A stretch of 64,000 nucleotides of DNA from Saussurea involucrata (Eukaryota > Streptophyta > Magnoliopsida > Asterales > Asteraceae). The stretch covers positions 249,476,422 through 249,540,421 of the forward strand of contig CM066321.1 of the NCBI GenBank assembly GCA_033807775.1. The letters are read 5' to 3'. Made by a program: the position numbers and the translations under genes. Position 1 is the stretch's first letter, and each line of letters opens with the position of its first letter. Of this stretch, positions 54,203 through 64,000 are shown in pieces. The notes beneath the pieces were generated by a model, which had not been told where the DNA came from, searched no databases, and worked only from the letters and a program-made list of their open reading frames with translations.

Positions 54203-57200
54203 TCAGATTTTGGCATCTTTGAAATCGTTGTAGCTTCTGTTGTCTCTTCCGACTTTTCTGATCTCTTTGTAGAATCTGATGCAGAGTTCTCTTAGGCGGA
54301 TTGTTGCATCAATCTCTCTCATGATAGTATCTACAGCATCTTTATCCATTTTCTTTGAACCTCTGTATTTCACAAGGCTTGCTCTGAACTTGTTCAGAGT
54401 ACTTGTTGCGTACTTCTGACAGTCCATGCATACAAATAGTTTAGTTTCGCCTTGAGGGTTTTGAAATACTAACCCAAACCGTGGTTCTGTGATGATTGAG
54501 TTAGGTACGGCGTCCGGTGGGCAGCGATCCTCTGGTGGTCGTAAATCCAGATGCTTGAGACCAAGATCCTTTCCCAGCTGGAAATCTATCATGCTGTAGA
54601 GCAGAAGCTTTTCCCTCATCGCTTTTCTCAACACTTGATAGGCTCTGGTGTTTTCCTCTGTGTTGTAGTTGTCTTTTGTCCATTGCAGAAGGTCAGGTAG
54701 ATCATAAGGATTGATATTTCTTAAATCAGCATCAGCGAAGGTAGTTTCTGAATTGTCTTCTCTTCTGACATTGTAAAGATTGTACCTGACCCTTGGATAG
54801 GTTCTTGTGAAGGAGAATTTGCAGAAGATTACCTTTTTGATCTTGTGGATTGAGAAGACATCTGCTTTGGTTCTTGGCTTTGTCCTTGTGAAGATGTTCT
54901 CAAATTCTTCTCTGATCCTTGGATCTGTTACATGATCTGTTGGATAATTGGTCTGAAAGGATTGTTTATAGAGGTATTTGTATACCACTTCTTCCATTTC
55001 TTCATATGTTGGACCTGGTTGTGGTACTTGTCTTCTGAGACTCTCCATCTATTGAACAACTTCTGCGGCTCTACCAGTTAGAGGAATGTCTGACAGAGGC
55101 TTCAATCCATGTGCCCAGTCAACTTCTTCAGGCTTTGGGGTTTGAAAGGCATCAAACGCACTCTTCATTAGTTTCTCTGTTGGCTTTGGCAATGTTTTCT
55201 TTTTAGGCTCTTCTGTCAGTATTCCTTTGCCCTTATCTTTGTCTTTAGGCGGGGCAGAAACTGTTGCTTCTGTAAGTTTGGAGGTTGGCACTTCTGTTGG
55301 CTTGATGGGGGTTGCCTCTGTGGGTTTTGACATTTGTGATTTAGAGGACTTTTGTGGCGATGGCTCTGTTGGCTTGAGTTGCTCTGTAACCTCTGTTGGA
55401 GGTTGTTTGTTGACTTCTTCTGTGAGCTCAGTTTCTGTTGATGAAGTATTGACATCGAATCTTCTTGCGATTTTGAAAGCTAAACTGAACCTGTGCCTTT
55501 CTTCTTCTCTCTGCGCCATACGATCACTCATTGTTGTGTGCATCTTTTTCAGAACGTCAGAAGCATAGGTCGTTGCTCTTTTTGGTTTGGTGGCAATCGA
55601 CTTTCTTCTCGGTATGGTTTGGGGTGTTTCCACAGAGGTGGGTGTTTTCTCTGTGGTTTGTTCATCTGTTTCTTCCAAAATGATTACCTCAGGGGCGGTT
55701 GTTGCCTCTGTGGTTTGCTTATCTGCTTCTGGAGTTTTGGTTTCGTCAGGAGATGATTCCACAGAGATGGGTGTTGTCTCTGTGGTCTTTTGGGTTTGTT
55801 GTTGGGTTTGTTCTGGAGGGGCTTGGTTGATTGGTTCTGCTGCGATTGGTGGACTTTGTATTCCTCTGCTCGTAGCTTTCTCTCTTAGATTCTCCCCCTC
55901 AGGATTATCTGATGGACCAGGTTGGTCATCATCAGAATCATCCTGACTTTTACCAGAAGTACCCTCTGCTCTGCAAGAAGTGTTGGGCTTCTTTGGTAAT
56001 TCAGCTCCTGCTGCCATCAACTTTTCACAGACATCATCACAGAGGCCAATCAATGTCGTAAGCTATGCTTCTGTTTTGAAACGCATTCTGCCGACACTCT
56101 TTCTGAAATCCTTGACATAGTTGGCATTTGCAGTTGTGAAGGAGACAATGACTTATGTGACCTGGTTAATGACGTTATGTCCGAGCTCTGTAAGTTGTGT
56201 TCTGGTCATATAGTCTTTTGGTTGCATCATTGTCGTGTTGCGTATTGCCTCTGCTTGGACTTGTGATAGGGCATTCTGTAAGTCTGCAGGAGTAATGCCC
56301 TCTACTCTGTTGGATTGCGTATTCATTTGTTCAAGGAAATTTTTGACAGAGTCCCTGAAAGCAGAAGTTGCAGTTGTTCCGAATTCCTGAGCTGCAGAGG
56401 TGGCTGTTGCTTTGGCAGTAGTTTCGGCAGAAGACTTCATCTCTGAGATGGCGGTTTTTACCTCTGTGGACAGATTGTCCATTTTGCTGTTCAGATTTAG
56501 TAAGGCCGTCGATGTTGTCTCTGCAAAAGATTTGAAAGAGCTTTGCAACTCTTTCATGGTTTGGTTCACAGAGGTGACAAGGGTTTGGAACTCATCCCTT
56601 GATACTTGTGTTCCTTGTGTAACCTCTGGAGGAACACATTCGTCTCCAGAGTGAGTCCCTGTTCCTGGGACACCTTCGTCCACCCTTGTTTGTACGATGG
56701 GGGTGGAAGGATTTCCTTCTGATCCTCGAGAAGAAACCTGAGTTTCGATCTCTACAGAAGTTCTGTGAAGAACAGTGTCCAAATCCACTCCAGAGGTGGT
56801 TATTGGAATGTCCTTCTGTTGACTGGGAGACTTGTCTAGAGTCTCTTCGTCTCTGTGCTCACTACTTCTCTCTGAAAGAAGTTTTGGTCCTAATGTGTGC
56901 GTGGCAGAGGAAACGAATTCCTCTGTAGGGTGTTCTAGGGTGATCTGGGGCGACTGATCACGGACAATAGGTGAGTCTCTTTGAGGAGACTCCCTATGAA
57001 TGGATTCCCCGGTTTCTGTGGGCACAGAGGTTGAAAGAGTAACCTCTGGCTGGATGGGTTGGGTTAGGATCGAGCTGTGCTGCTCTTTTTCAATAACTCC
57101 TTCTGCAGCTAGACCTGCGGAGTTAGAAATGTGGGTTGCACTGGGAGTTGGTTTTGGTTGTGTGCCTCTATTTATCCAGGCATTTTTTCTTGCTTCTTCC

Positions 57201-59371
57201 TCTGTTAAGCATCCAAGCACTACATCATTGTCTATCATTTCATCCTCTGTAGCTATCCTACGGCTTGGTACTTCTTCCCTAGGTTCTGTTGAAGTTCCTT
57301 GCTCTGGTCGTAAGAAGTCATACATTTGATGAGATCCGAATAATCTCATGACATGTGGATGATAAAGACCTTTACGTATCCAGACAGCTTCTTCTTCATC
57401 TGAATCTGTCTCTAAGATCTCTATTCCTGTCTCTGTTGTTGCTAATCCCTCTTTTTGTACAACTTCGGCCCCTTTTTCTTTTTCTTCTTCCATCATATTC
57501 TCAGAAGCCTCTGTAATTTCACCTCTGTTCCACTCAGCTTCTGTTTGTTCTATTTCTTCTGAAGCTGGGTTTGGACTTCTTCTGTGGACGTCTAATCCTT
57601 GAATGAAAGGGTTTTGTAAAATGACAGGGGTGTTGGCTGGTTGATTTTTGGGTGTTGTGTCATCTTCTTGCAGATGTGTGTCAATGCCAGAAATGAAGAA
57701 ATCTTGTTCTTCTGGAGAGTGGTGGTCGAGAGGTTGTGCCGTCCACCCTGCTGTATTTAGGGTGTTGGCAATGTCAGGGTTCTGTAAGAAGTCGTTCAGG
57801 TCTCCTTGGTGAGCAAATCTATCTGGAGATTGATAGGGTGATTGATACTTTTCTGTAGCCATTTCTTCTTCTGCAACTTCTTCTTCAGCAGTTTCCTTTT
57901 CTGTAATGGTAACCAACTTTGCAAGTGATTTACCATGCTTCTTTTTGGTTTTCCTCCTCTTAGGATTTGGTGCCCCTTCCTCTGTTGATTTCAATCTTCT
58001 TTTCTTCTTCATTTTTGGGGAAGAGGGAGGAGCAGAGGAGCCAATTTCTGTGGCATGAGGAGGTGAAGGTTGATCTTCTGCAGCGCTTGTTGAGGTGCCT
58101 TCTGCAGTTTTTCTCTTCTTAGCTTTTGGAGTAGATGCAGAGGTTCTTGATTAAGACTTTTTTCCCATAAGTTCTGCACGTTTGGCTATAAAGCTGAGTT
58201 GAATAGCCATGTGCTTTGCTAACTTCTGATCCTTTTCTTCTTGAGTGGAAAGAGGTTTTGCTATCATTGTTCCTAGGGGGACACCTAAACGCGGGGGTGT
58301 CATAGGACTCGGTTTAGGAGTTCTATGATCGCGTATATACTCTTTCTTAAGGGATTTATTCGATGCGTAGTTCAGAAGCTTCTTTGACAGAGGTCTGCAG
58401 TGTCAGTAGCCATCAGTATGATCAGTGGGGGTATTCTTGTTCATCGGGAACTGTTTGGGAGTTGGTCCTTCCATTGGCCAGTTTTGGATTAGCAGTAGAG
58501 GTTCGAACAGTACTCCCAATATTCTTTGGAATTGCAGAGGTGGTAGAAAGTTGGGATCGTTCTCTTTGACCCTTCTCGAGTTGTTCTTTCTGTCGATGGT
58601 GTTTATGATCTCTTGCATCATTATGGTAGCATAATCTAGTGGAAGATCATAGTAAACCCCATACATGATGCTCAAGATTTGATGTGAGCTCTGGTCAATA
58701 CTCCCTATTTTCCCTGTTAGGCATCTGTTAAGAATAGAGAAAAAAGTGTTCCACAGAGGTGGTAATCTTCCTCTGCGAAAGTCATTTCTCTTCCGTAGTT
58801 GGGTGTTGTACCCAAGCATTTCTACGAAGCGACAGAGCTCTTCGTCTGTTGGTTGCTCTGCATAACTCTTTAATCCCAGAAGACCCCTAGTTGGTAGGTT
58901 GAATTCAAGTGAGAACATTGTTCTGTTGAACTTGATTTCAAGATGCTCAGATTTATCAGGTCTTGAAATGTACCCTTCGATAAGAGAATCGTATTTATCA
59001 AATCGGCAGCTTTGCCAAAATTGGTTCAAATAACGGACTGGAATTTTGTTTGGGGTTCTTGAGAGTAGAGGGAAGAGGATGTGATTTTCCATTATGTTCA
59101 GAAGAATAGCATGGGCTTCGCCGAAAGCAGTGGGTGAGGGGACCAAATAGCAGTTGTTGGATTTGATAGGAAGTATGGTTTCGAAGTGATCTTTTGCTAT
59201 GAAGTTTTGCAGGTGTGTCGTCGGAGTAAATTCTGCTGAGTCCCCGGAATCTTGTTGTTCAATAGCTCTTGCAAGGTTGGGGTTTTCTGAATGTTCGGAA
59301 TGGACAGGGGAGTGTTCCGGTGAGTTTGCCGGAGAGAGTTCATGGGAGAGAGCTTTAGAAGATGAAGCCAT
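54203..59371 (-). pseudogene. ORFx of element B2, five premature stops
   Basis: Starts at ATG 59371 (MASSSKALS) and stays in one frame to 54203. Stops are at 58403, 58151, 56153, 56063 and 55049; no indel shifts the frame. Same plan as B: N-terminal domain (MLGYNTQLRKR, LNRCLTGKIGSIDQSSHQIL), Lys/Arg-rich patches, Glu/Thr-rich linker, coiled coil (about 56300-56600), internal PPT at 55890-55901, and C-terminal domain (VRREDNSETTFADADL, DFQLGKDLG). The C-terminal domain is intact from 55048 on. Function unknown. Confidence 0.9.
55890..55901 (-). promoter_or_regulatory. Internal polypurine tract inside ORFx (element B2)
   Basis: Minus strand GAGGGGGAGAAT in the PEGEN codons. It differs from B by one base but keeps the run of five G. 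Confidence 0.6.
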
Positions 59372-60814
59372 TTGGGTTTAAGAACAAGGTTTTTGCAAGC
59401 TTTTGCAGGGTTTCGCCGGAGAAGAAGATAAGAGTTTGTAAAAGGTTTTATGAGAGGGTAAGCTTGGTTTTTATAGGGGGGTAAAACGGTAGTATTCGAA
59501 AGAGTAAAATATATGGCAATGGATTAAAATTTGGAATCCGTACTCGAGTTTGAGCGGCGGGTTCAAATTTCCAAATATAAACGTTCCATGTACGCCCAAT
59601 GAAAATGGGACACGTAGGCCTTGTCAGAATATGACAGGACGTCGTGCGCGGCCCATTAATTCTAGGCGCGTGAGGTTGTTTTTAGCCACATGAGTTTCAC
59701 TCTCAGTAAAAGTAACCGTTATTACTTCATAAATGCACAGATAACAAAATGGCAGAACTTGTGTTTTACAGAAGCTCTGTGATTTTGAAAATCTTGAGTT
59801 TTAACCTCTTCTCATATATCTCATTGTTGTCATGACTCTGAAGGTTCTTCTTTGAACGAAAACGTATGTATCTACATTGGAGAGGATCAATAGGATTTTG
59901 TCAAGAAATTTTACTCACAGAGGTTTTGTGGCTCTAATGGAACTTACAGAAGCTCTGTGAGAGCCAGCAGAAGCTCTATGAGAGGAAAAATCTTATAACT
60001 TGAATTCTATTAACTTTCTGATCATCCAATTTTTGATCTGTGTTAAGAGATGTTTTTCGCACATTATTGAAAGTTGGTGTTCGAGAAAACTATTTTGATA
60101 AATGTTTTGTTCGAGAAGGTCATGGTGTGTGTTGTCGGTTTCCGAGATAACATTCCAAAAGATCGACAGAGGGTTAATTTGTGATCACAGAGCATATTTC
60201 CTGCAGAACCTCTGTTTAGCTCAGTAGAAGCTCTATGACCTTAAATTTCTCCTATTTCGAATTTTGTTAAACTTTTTGAACTTTTGATTTTTGAAATCTT
60301 ATTCATAGTATATTTAGGACATATTTGACAATTCTTGTCCTAGAAAACTGTTTTCAAAAACCTTTTGTGCGAGAGACATACCTTTTGGTTCTTCTGTTCT
60401 CGGCAGTTTTGTCTTACTTCTGTCGATGGAGAATTATCGACATTCTTCTTTGGACTTTCTTTGAAAGATTTATCTCTGTAGATCATTTCAGGGTCCCTTT
60501 TGCTCCCCCTTGATCTATTCACTTCTGTAGATCAAGAATTTTCCTTTTGCTCCCCCTTGATCTATTCACTTCTGTAGATTAAGAATTTTCCTTTTGCTCC
60601 CCCTTGATCTATGCTTGGTTCAAAGAATGTTAAGATTTGTATTGAGCATAGATCATGTTTACCAGAGGTTCTGTAAGGGTTATCAGAAGATCTGAGCGGA
60701 CCCACAGAGGCTCTGTAACTAAGAATTATTTTTGCGCACAACAAAAAATACATACATAAATAATAGATAATTATACTTATTTACAGAAGATAAAGCTATA
60801 CTTACAGAGGATTT
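59372..60814 (-). promoter_or_regulatory. pol-ORFx spacer of element B2 with three PPT-like tracts and dyads
   Basis: No gene. Three minus-strand AAGGGGGAGCAAAAG tracts lie at about 60500, 60551 and 60598, in a roughly 50-bp tandem repeat (B has two). ACAGA-N3-TCTGT-type dyads occur near 59767, 59945 and 60700. Confidence 0.65.
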
Positions 60815-62594
60815 TCACACCATGTTAATCATTCCTAACTTACCCACCAAGAAGTTGAATCTTTTCTCGTCTAATGCTTTGGTGAATAAGTCAGCGAGTT
60901 GATATTCTGTGGGCACGAAATGCATTTCGATTGTACCGTATTCAACATGATGTTTCAAGAAATGATACCTTATATCGATATGCTTGGTTTTTGAGTGTTG
61001 CACAGGGTTGGCAGAGATAGCAATGGCACTTTTGGAATCACAGAAGATGGGTATTTTGAACAGGATGTGGCCGTAGTCTTTTAGCTGAGTCTTCATCCAT
61101 AGAACCTGAGAACAACAGCTAGCGGCAGCAACGCATTCAGCTTCTGCAGTGGATGTGGAGACACAATTCTGCTTCTTGGAGGTCCAACTGACTAGTTTAC
61201 CACCTAGGAATTGACAACTCCCAGAGGTACTCTTTCTGTCGAGCATGCATCCTCCATAGTCTGAATCTGTATAAGCTTTAAGACTAAAACCAGAGTTCTG
61301 TGGATACCAGAGACCAAGATTGTTGGTCCCCTTCAGGTATCTAAAGATTCTCTTTACAGCATCATAATGTGATTTCTTTGGATTAGCTTGATAACGTGCA
61401 CAAAGACATGTGGCATGCATAATGTCAGGTCTGCTTGCTGTTAAGTATAACAGAGATCCAATCATGCCTCTATAGAGAGTACATGCTACAGAAATACCAT
61501 TTGGATCTAAGAATAACTTATTTCCAGTGGCCATTGGAGTCTTCATTGCAGAGGTATCAGAGAGATTATATTTTAAAAGTATGTCAGAGACATATTTGGC
61601 TTGATTTATAAAAATTCCCTCTGAAGATTGTTTGACTTCAAGTCCGAGGAAGAATGTTAATTCTCCCATCATACTCATTTCAAACTCATTCTGCATGAGT
61701 TTTTCAAAAAATTTGCACTCTTCTGAATTTGTAGACCCAAAAATTATGTCATCTACGTATATTTGTACAAGCATTATCTCACTATTTTTGCGTTTATAGA
61801 ATAAGGTAGTATCTGTTGTACCTCTGTTGTAGCCATTGACTAGAAGGAAGGTAGAAAGTCGTTCGTACCATGCTCTTGGAGCCTGTTTTAGTCCGTATAG
61901 AGCCTTTTCAAGGTAGTATACATGCCTTGGGAACTTTGAGCTTTCAAAACCTGGTGGCTGATTTACGTAAACCTCTTCTTGGATTTCACCGTTTAGAAAA
62001 GCTGATTTTACGTCCATCTGATAGACTTTAAAACCTCTGTGGGCTGCGAAGGCTAAGAATATTCTTATTGCTTCGAGACGTGCGACAGGGGCAAAAGTCT
62101 CATCGTAGTCTATGCCTTCTTCTTGTCTATATCCTTTTGCTACTAATCTTGCTTTGTTTCTGACGACCACTCCATCTTCATCCTTCTTGTTTCTGTAGAC
62201 CCATTTAGTCCCAATGGCCTGTTTCCCTCTTGGCAGAGGTACTAAAGTCCATACTCTGTTACGCTCAAATTGCAGAAGTTCTTCTTGCATGGCGTCTACC
62301 CAGTTTGGGTCATCTAGGGCTTCAGAAATCTTCTTTGGTTCTATCACACTAATAAAATTTGTAAAGAAACAAAAATTAGCAGTGGCAGACCTTGTTTTTA
62401 CTGAGTCAGAAGGTTCTCCAATTATTTGGCTTGGAGGATGGCTTTTTGTCCACTGAGTTGTGCGTCGAAGATGATCATCAATGTCATCAAAACTTTCTTC
62501 AGAGGCTTCTTGTGTTTCTTCTTGTGTAGCCTCTGTTGTTCTTCGTGCCTTGGTAGTTGATTCTAACGTTTGTGGAATGATTGGTATGAGTGGT
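60815..62594 (-). pseudogene. pol: Element B2 pol, RT and RNase H end, open but cut by F
   Basis: The frame is open from the F insertion to TGA-side end at 60815. RT motifs KARLVAKGYRQ, YQMDVKSAFLNGE and QIYVDDIIFG (YVDD), then RNase H TDSDYGG, STAEAE, FCDSKS. One change, AEAEC for AEAEY near 61135, is conspicuous. The protease and integrase lie outside the window. Identity to B in this part is very high by eye. Confidence 0.93.
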
Positions 62595-63058
62595 TGTTAG
62601 ATCTGAAGTTTTGTCAATAAACCAAGTGTTGAAGATCTGATAAGAAGAGTCAGATGGTCTGAGTAGAAGATTCAGATAATCTGAGTAGAGGAGTCAGAAG
62701 ATCTGAGAAGCTTTATCAGAAGAATGTTCAGAAGTTCTGAACTACCTGTTCAGAACTTATGACAAGATACTTTACTTAGTATTTTATAAACTAATTAGGA
62801 CACGTGTTATGTTCTTATTAGTCTTTCTTATTTGTACTGTAGCTTTAAGATGTTTGTTGCAGTATAAATAGTAGTTAGCTCTATGTTGCTAACTGATTGA
62901 TTTTCCCATATTACTTGTATTCATTCCTTGTAATCTTTGAGGTTATCTCTCTCTTAGATCTGTAATTCTGTGCATCATTGAATACAATTGGGCTTGATCA
63001 TACAATTTCTCAATTACTTCTTTCTATATTGATTGTAAGAATAGATCCTGCACTTTCA
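62595..63058 (+). repeat. 5' LTR of element F (464 bp)
   Basis: Starts TGTTAGATCTGAAG, ends CTTTCA, TATA box TATAAATA at 62873-62880. Dyads TCAGA-N3-TCTGA at 62650-62662 (spacer TGG), 62672-62684 (TAA), 62694-62706 (AGA) and 62728-62740 (AGT). Both arms are kept while the spacer changes. Confidence 0.96.
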
Positions 63059-63266
63059 ATTGGTATCAGAGCCAATCAACAAACAAATTCGTTCAAGATT
63101 GTGATTGCGAAGATCGATTGATCAATTTCTTGAAGATTTCTTGATTTATTCAAAATTCGATTCCGCTGCTAGGGCTAGTTCTTGAATTCTTAGCAATTCT
63201 TGAATTACCTGCTACTTTTCGATCAAGAAAATCGAATTTGTCTTTCTGTTGAATTTTCTTACAATC
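63059..63266 (+). promoter_or_regulatory. Primer-binding site and leader of element F
   Basis: TGGTATCAGAGCC begins at 63061, two bases after the LTR. The leader to the gag ATG matches that of A closely. Confidence 0.93.
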
Positions 63267-64000
63267 ATGTCTTCTAAAGAATATCTAGCCATGGGATCCG
63301 AAACCAAACCGCCTGTTCTTATACCAGAAGAGTATCAGCAATGGAAAACTCGTATGATCCAATTCCTTGACAACATCGATGAAAATCTTATGATTTCTAT
63401 TCGAGAAGGTCCAATCGAAGTATATATCGATGTCGCCGCAACCCCTGCTACAGAGACAACTCCAGAAATTCCAGCGACCAGAGTAAAGAAGAATTATTCC
63501 CAATACACTGTTGAACAGAAAAATAGGCATGCTATTGACAAAAGAGCAATTACTTTGATGACTTTGGCTGTCCCGAATGAGGTTCTTAACAGGATTGACA
63601 GTGGATCATCAGCTAAAGAAATGTGGGACGAATTGGAAAGGCAAATGTTAGGAACTGTGAGATCTATTCAGGCAAAGTTAAATCAAAGCATAAATGCTTA
63701 TGAAAGGTTCAAAGCAAAAGAGTCAGAAAGTTTGACACAGACATACAGTAAATTTTGCACTATTCTAAATGACTTGAGAAGAAATGGACTGAAGAAAACA
63801 AAATCAGAAATAAATTACAAATTTCTGAACAGTCTAAATTCAGAATGGTCATCATTTGCCATAAGTCTGCAAATGAACAAGGATATGTGTGAAGAAGACT
63901 TAAATGATTTGTTCTGTGTTCTTAATCAACATGAAGACTCTGTCAAGTTAGTTGTGGAAGAAAAGAAAAATGTTGCTGATCAGTTAGCGTTCTTATCAAA
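63267..64000 (+). CDS. gag: Gag of element F, N-terminal part (open at the right edge)
   Basis: From ATG 63267 (MSSKEYLAMGSETKPP) the frame is open to the end of the window. It matches the element A Gag N-terminal core almost residue for residue. The one change I noticed is Val for Ala in YTAEQKNRH. It covers WDELERQMLGT and FLNSLNSEWSSF. The CCHC knuckle would follow outside the window. Confidence 0.95.
   Translation, partial: MSSKEYLAMGSETKPPVLIPEEYQQWKTRMIQFLDNIDENLMISIREGPIEVYIDVAATPATETTPEIPATRVKKNYSQYTVEQKNRHAIDKRAITLMTLAVPNEVLNRIDSGSSAKEMWDELERQMLGTVRSIQAKLNQSINAYERFKAKESESLTQTYSKFCTILNDLRRNGLKKTKSEINYKFLNSLNSEWSSFAISLQMNKDMCEEDLNDLFCVLNQHEDSVKLVVEEKKNVADQLAFLS

Larger units (their letters stand above)
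53179..62594 (-). mobile_element. Element B2: B-like Sirevirus-type element, left part
   Basis: Minus-strand relative of B inserted in gag of G. Its 3' LTR, PPT, ORFx, spacer and RT-RNase H end of pol are visible. At 62595 element F interrupts pol, and the 5' half is right of the window. ORFx has five stops but no frameshift, while the visible pol is open. Confidence 0.93.
62595..64000 (+). mobile_element. Element F: A-like Sirevirus-type element, 5' part
   Basis: Plus-strand element inserted in pol of B2. A 464-bp 5' LTR, PBS, leader and the first 244 codons of gag are visible, then the window ends. The leader and gag are almost identical to A, while the LTR U3 has diverged, mainly in the dyad region. 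The five bases before the LTR (GTGGT) are the presumed target duplication. Confidence 0.95.

Noticed and set aside
63061..63073. tRNA gene fragment
   Set aside because: Only the 12-13 nt complementary to the initiator Met-tRNA 3' end are present, two bases from the LTR; this is the primer-binding site.

Overview
The window is plant nuclear DNA built almost entirely of nested LTR retrotransposons. I found no convincing host gene, rRNA gene, tRNA gene or CRISPR array. The AT-rich composition, initiator-Met-tRNA primer sites (TGGTATCAGAGC), Ty1/copia pol order (protease, integrase, RT, RNase H), very long gag, and a third large ORF between pol and the 3' LTR point to the Sirevirus (SIRE/Maximus) lineage of Ty1/copia in a flowering plant, probably a eudicot. 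Asteraceae is possible, but that is only an impression from family resemblance. For this annotation I name the elements A to H, plus B2, and call the third ORF ORFx.

Left block (1-45134): an old minus-strand Sirevirus, C, is broken into pieces (6951-8575, 14135-14621, 43025-45134) by three insertions. These are E (plus strand, 3' part only, ends at 6950), D (8576-14134, TSD GATAG) and B (14622-43024, TSD TAAAG). B is itself split in its pol gene by A (24269-37509, TSD GAAAC). A is complete, with two 488-bp LTRs that look identical and intact gag, pol and ORFx, so it is the youngest element and may be autonomous.

Right block (45135-64000): a decayed stretch, probably a Ty3/gypsy Tat/Ogre-type remnant with an antisense ORF, is followed by a four-level nest that runs off the right edge. 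H (D-like Sirevirus, from 47498) is split by G (Ty3/gypsy, from 50659). G is split in gag by B2 (B-like Sirevirus, from 53179), and B2 is split in pol by F (A-like, from 62595).

The most interesting biology is ORFx. Three divergent Sirevirus families (A/E/F, B/B2, D/H) share the same ORFx plan: a conserved N-terminal domain, an acidic low-complexity stretch, a coiled coil, a basic patch coinciding with an internal polypurine tract, and a C-terminal domain that is duplicated in A/E. Nothing looks like an envelope protein. Each family also carries its own short, often dyad-symmetric DNA motif, repeated in the LTRs, in the pol-ORFx spacer and even inside coding linkers: TCAGA-N3-TCTGA in A/E/F, ACAGA-N3-TCTGT in B/B2, TCCGGA in D, TCAGCGA in C. 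I propose, as inference only, that ORFx could be a family-specific DNA-binding factor that recognises its own element, in analogy to VANC anti-silencing proteins of VANDAL transposons.
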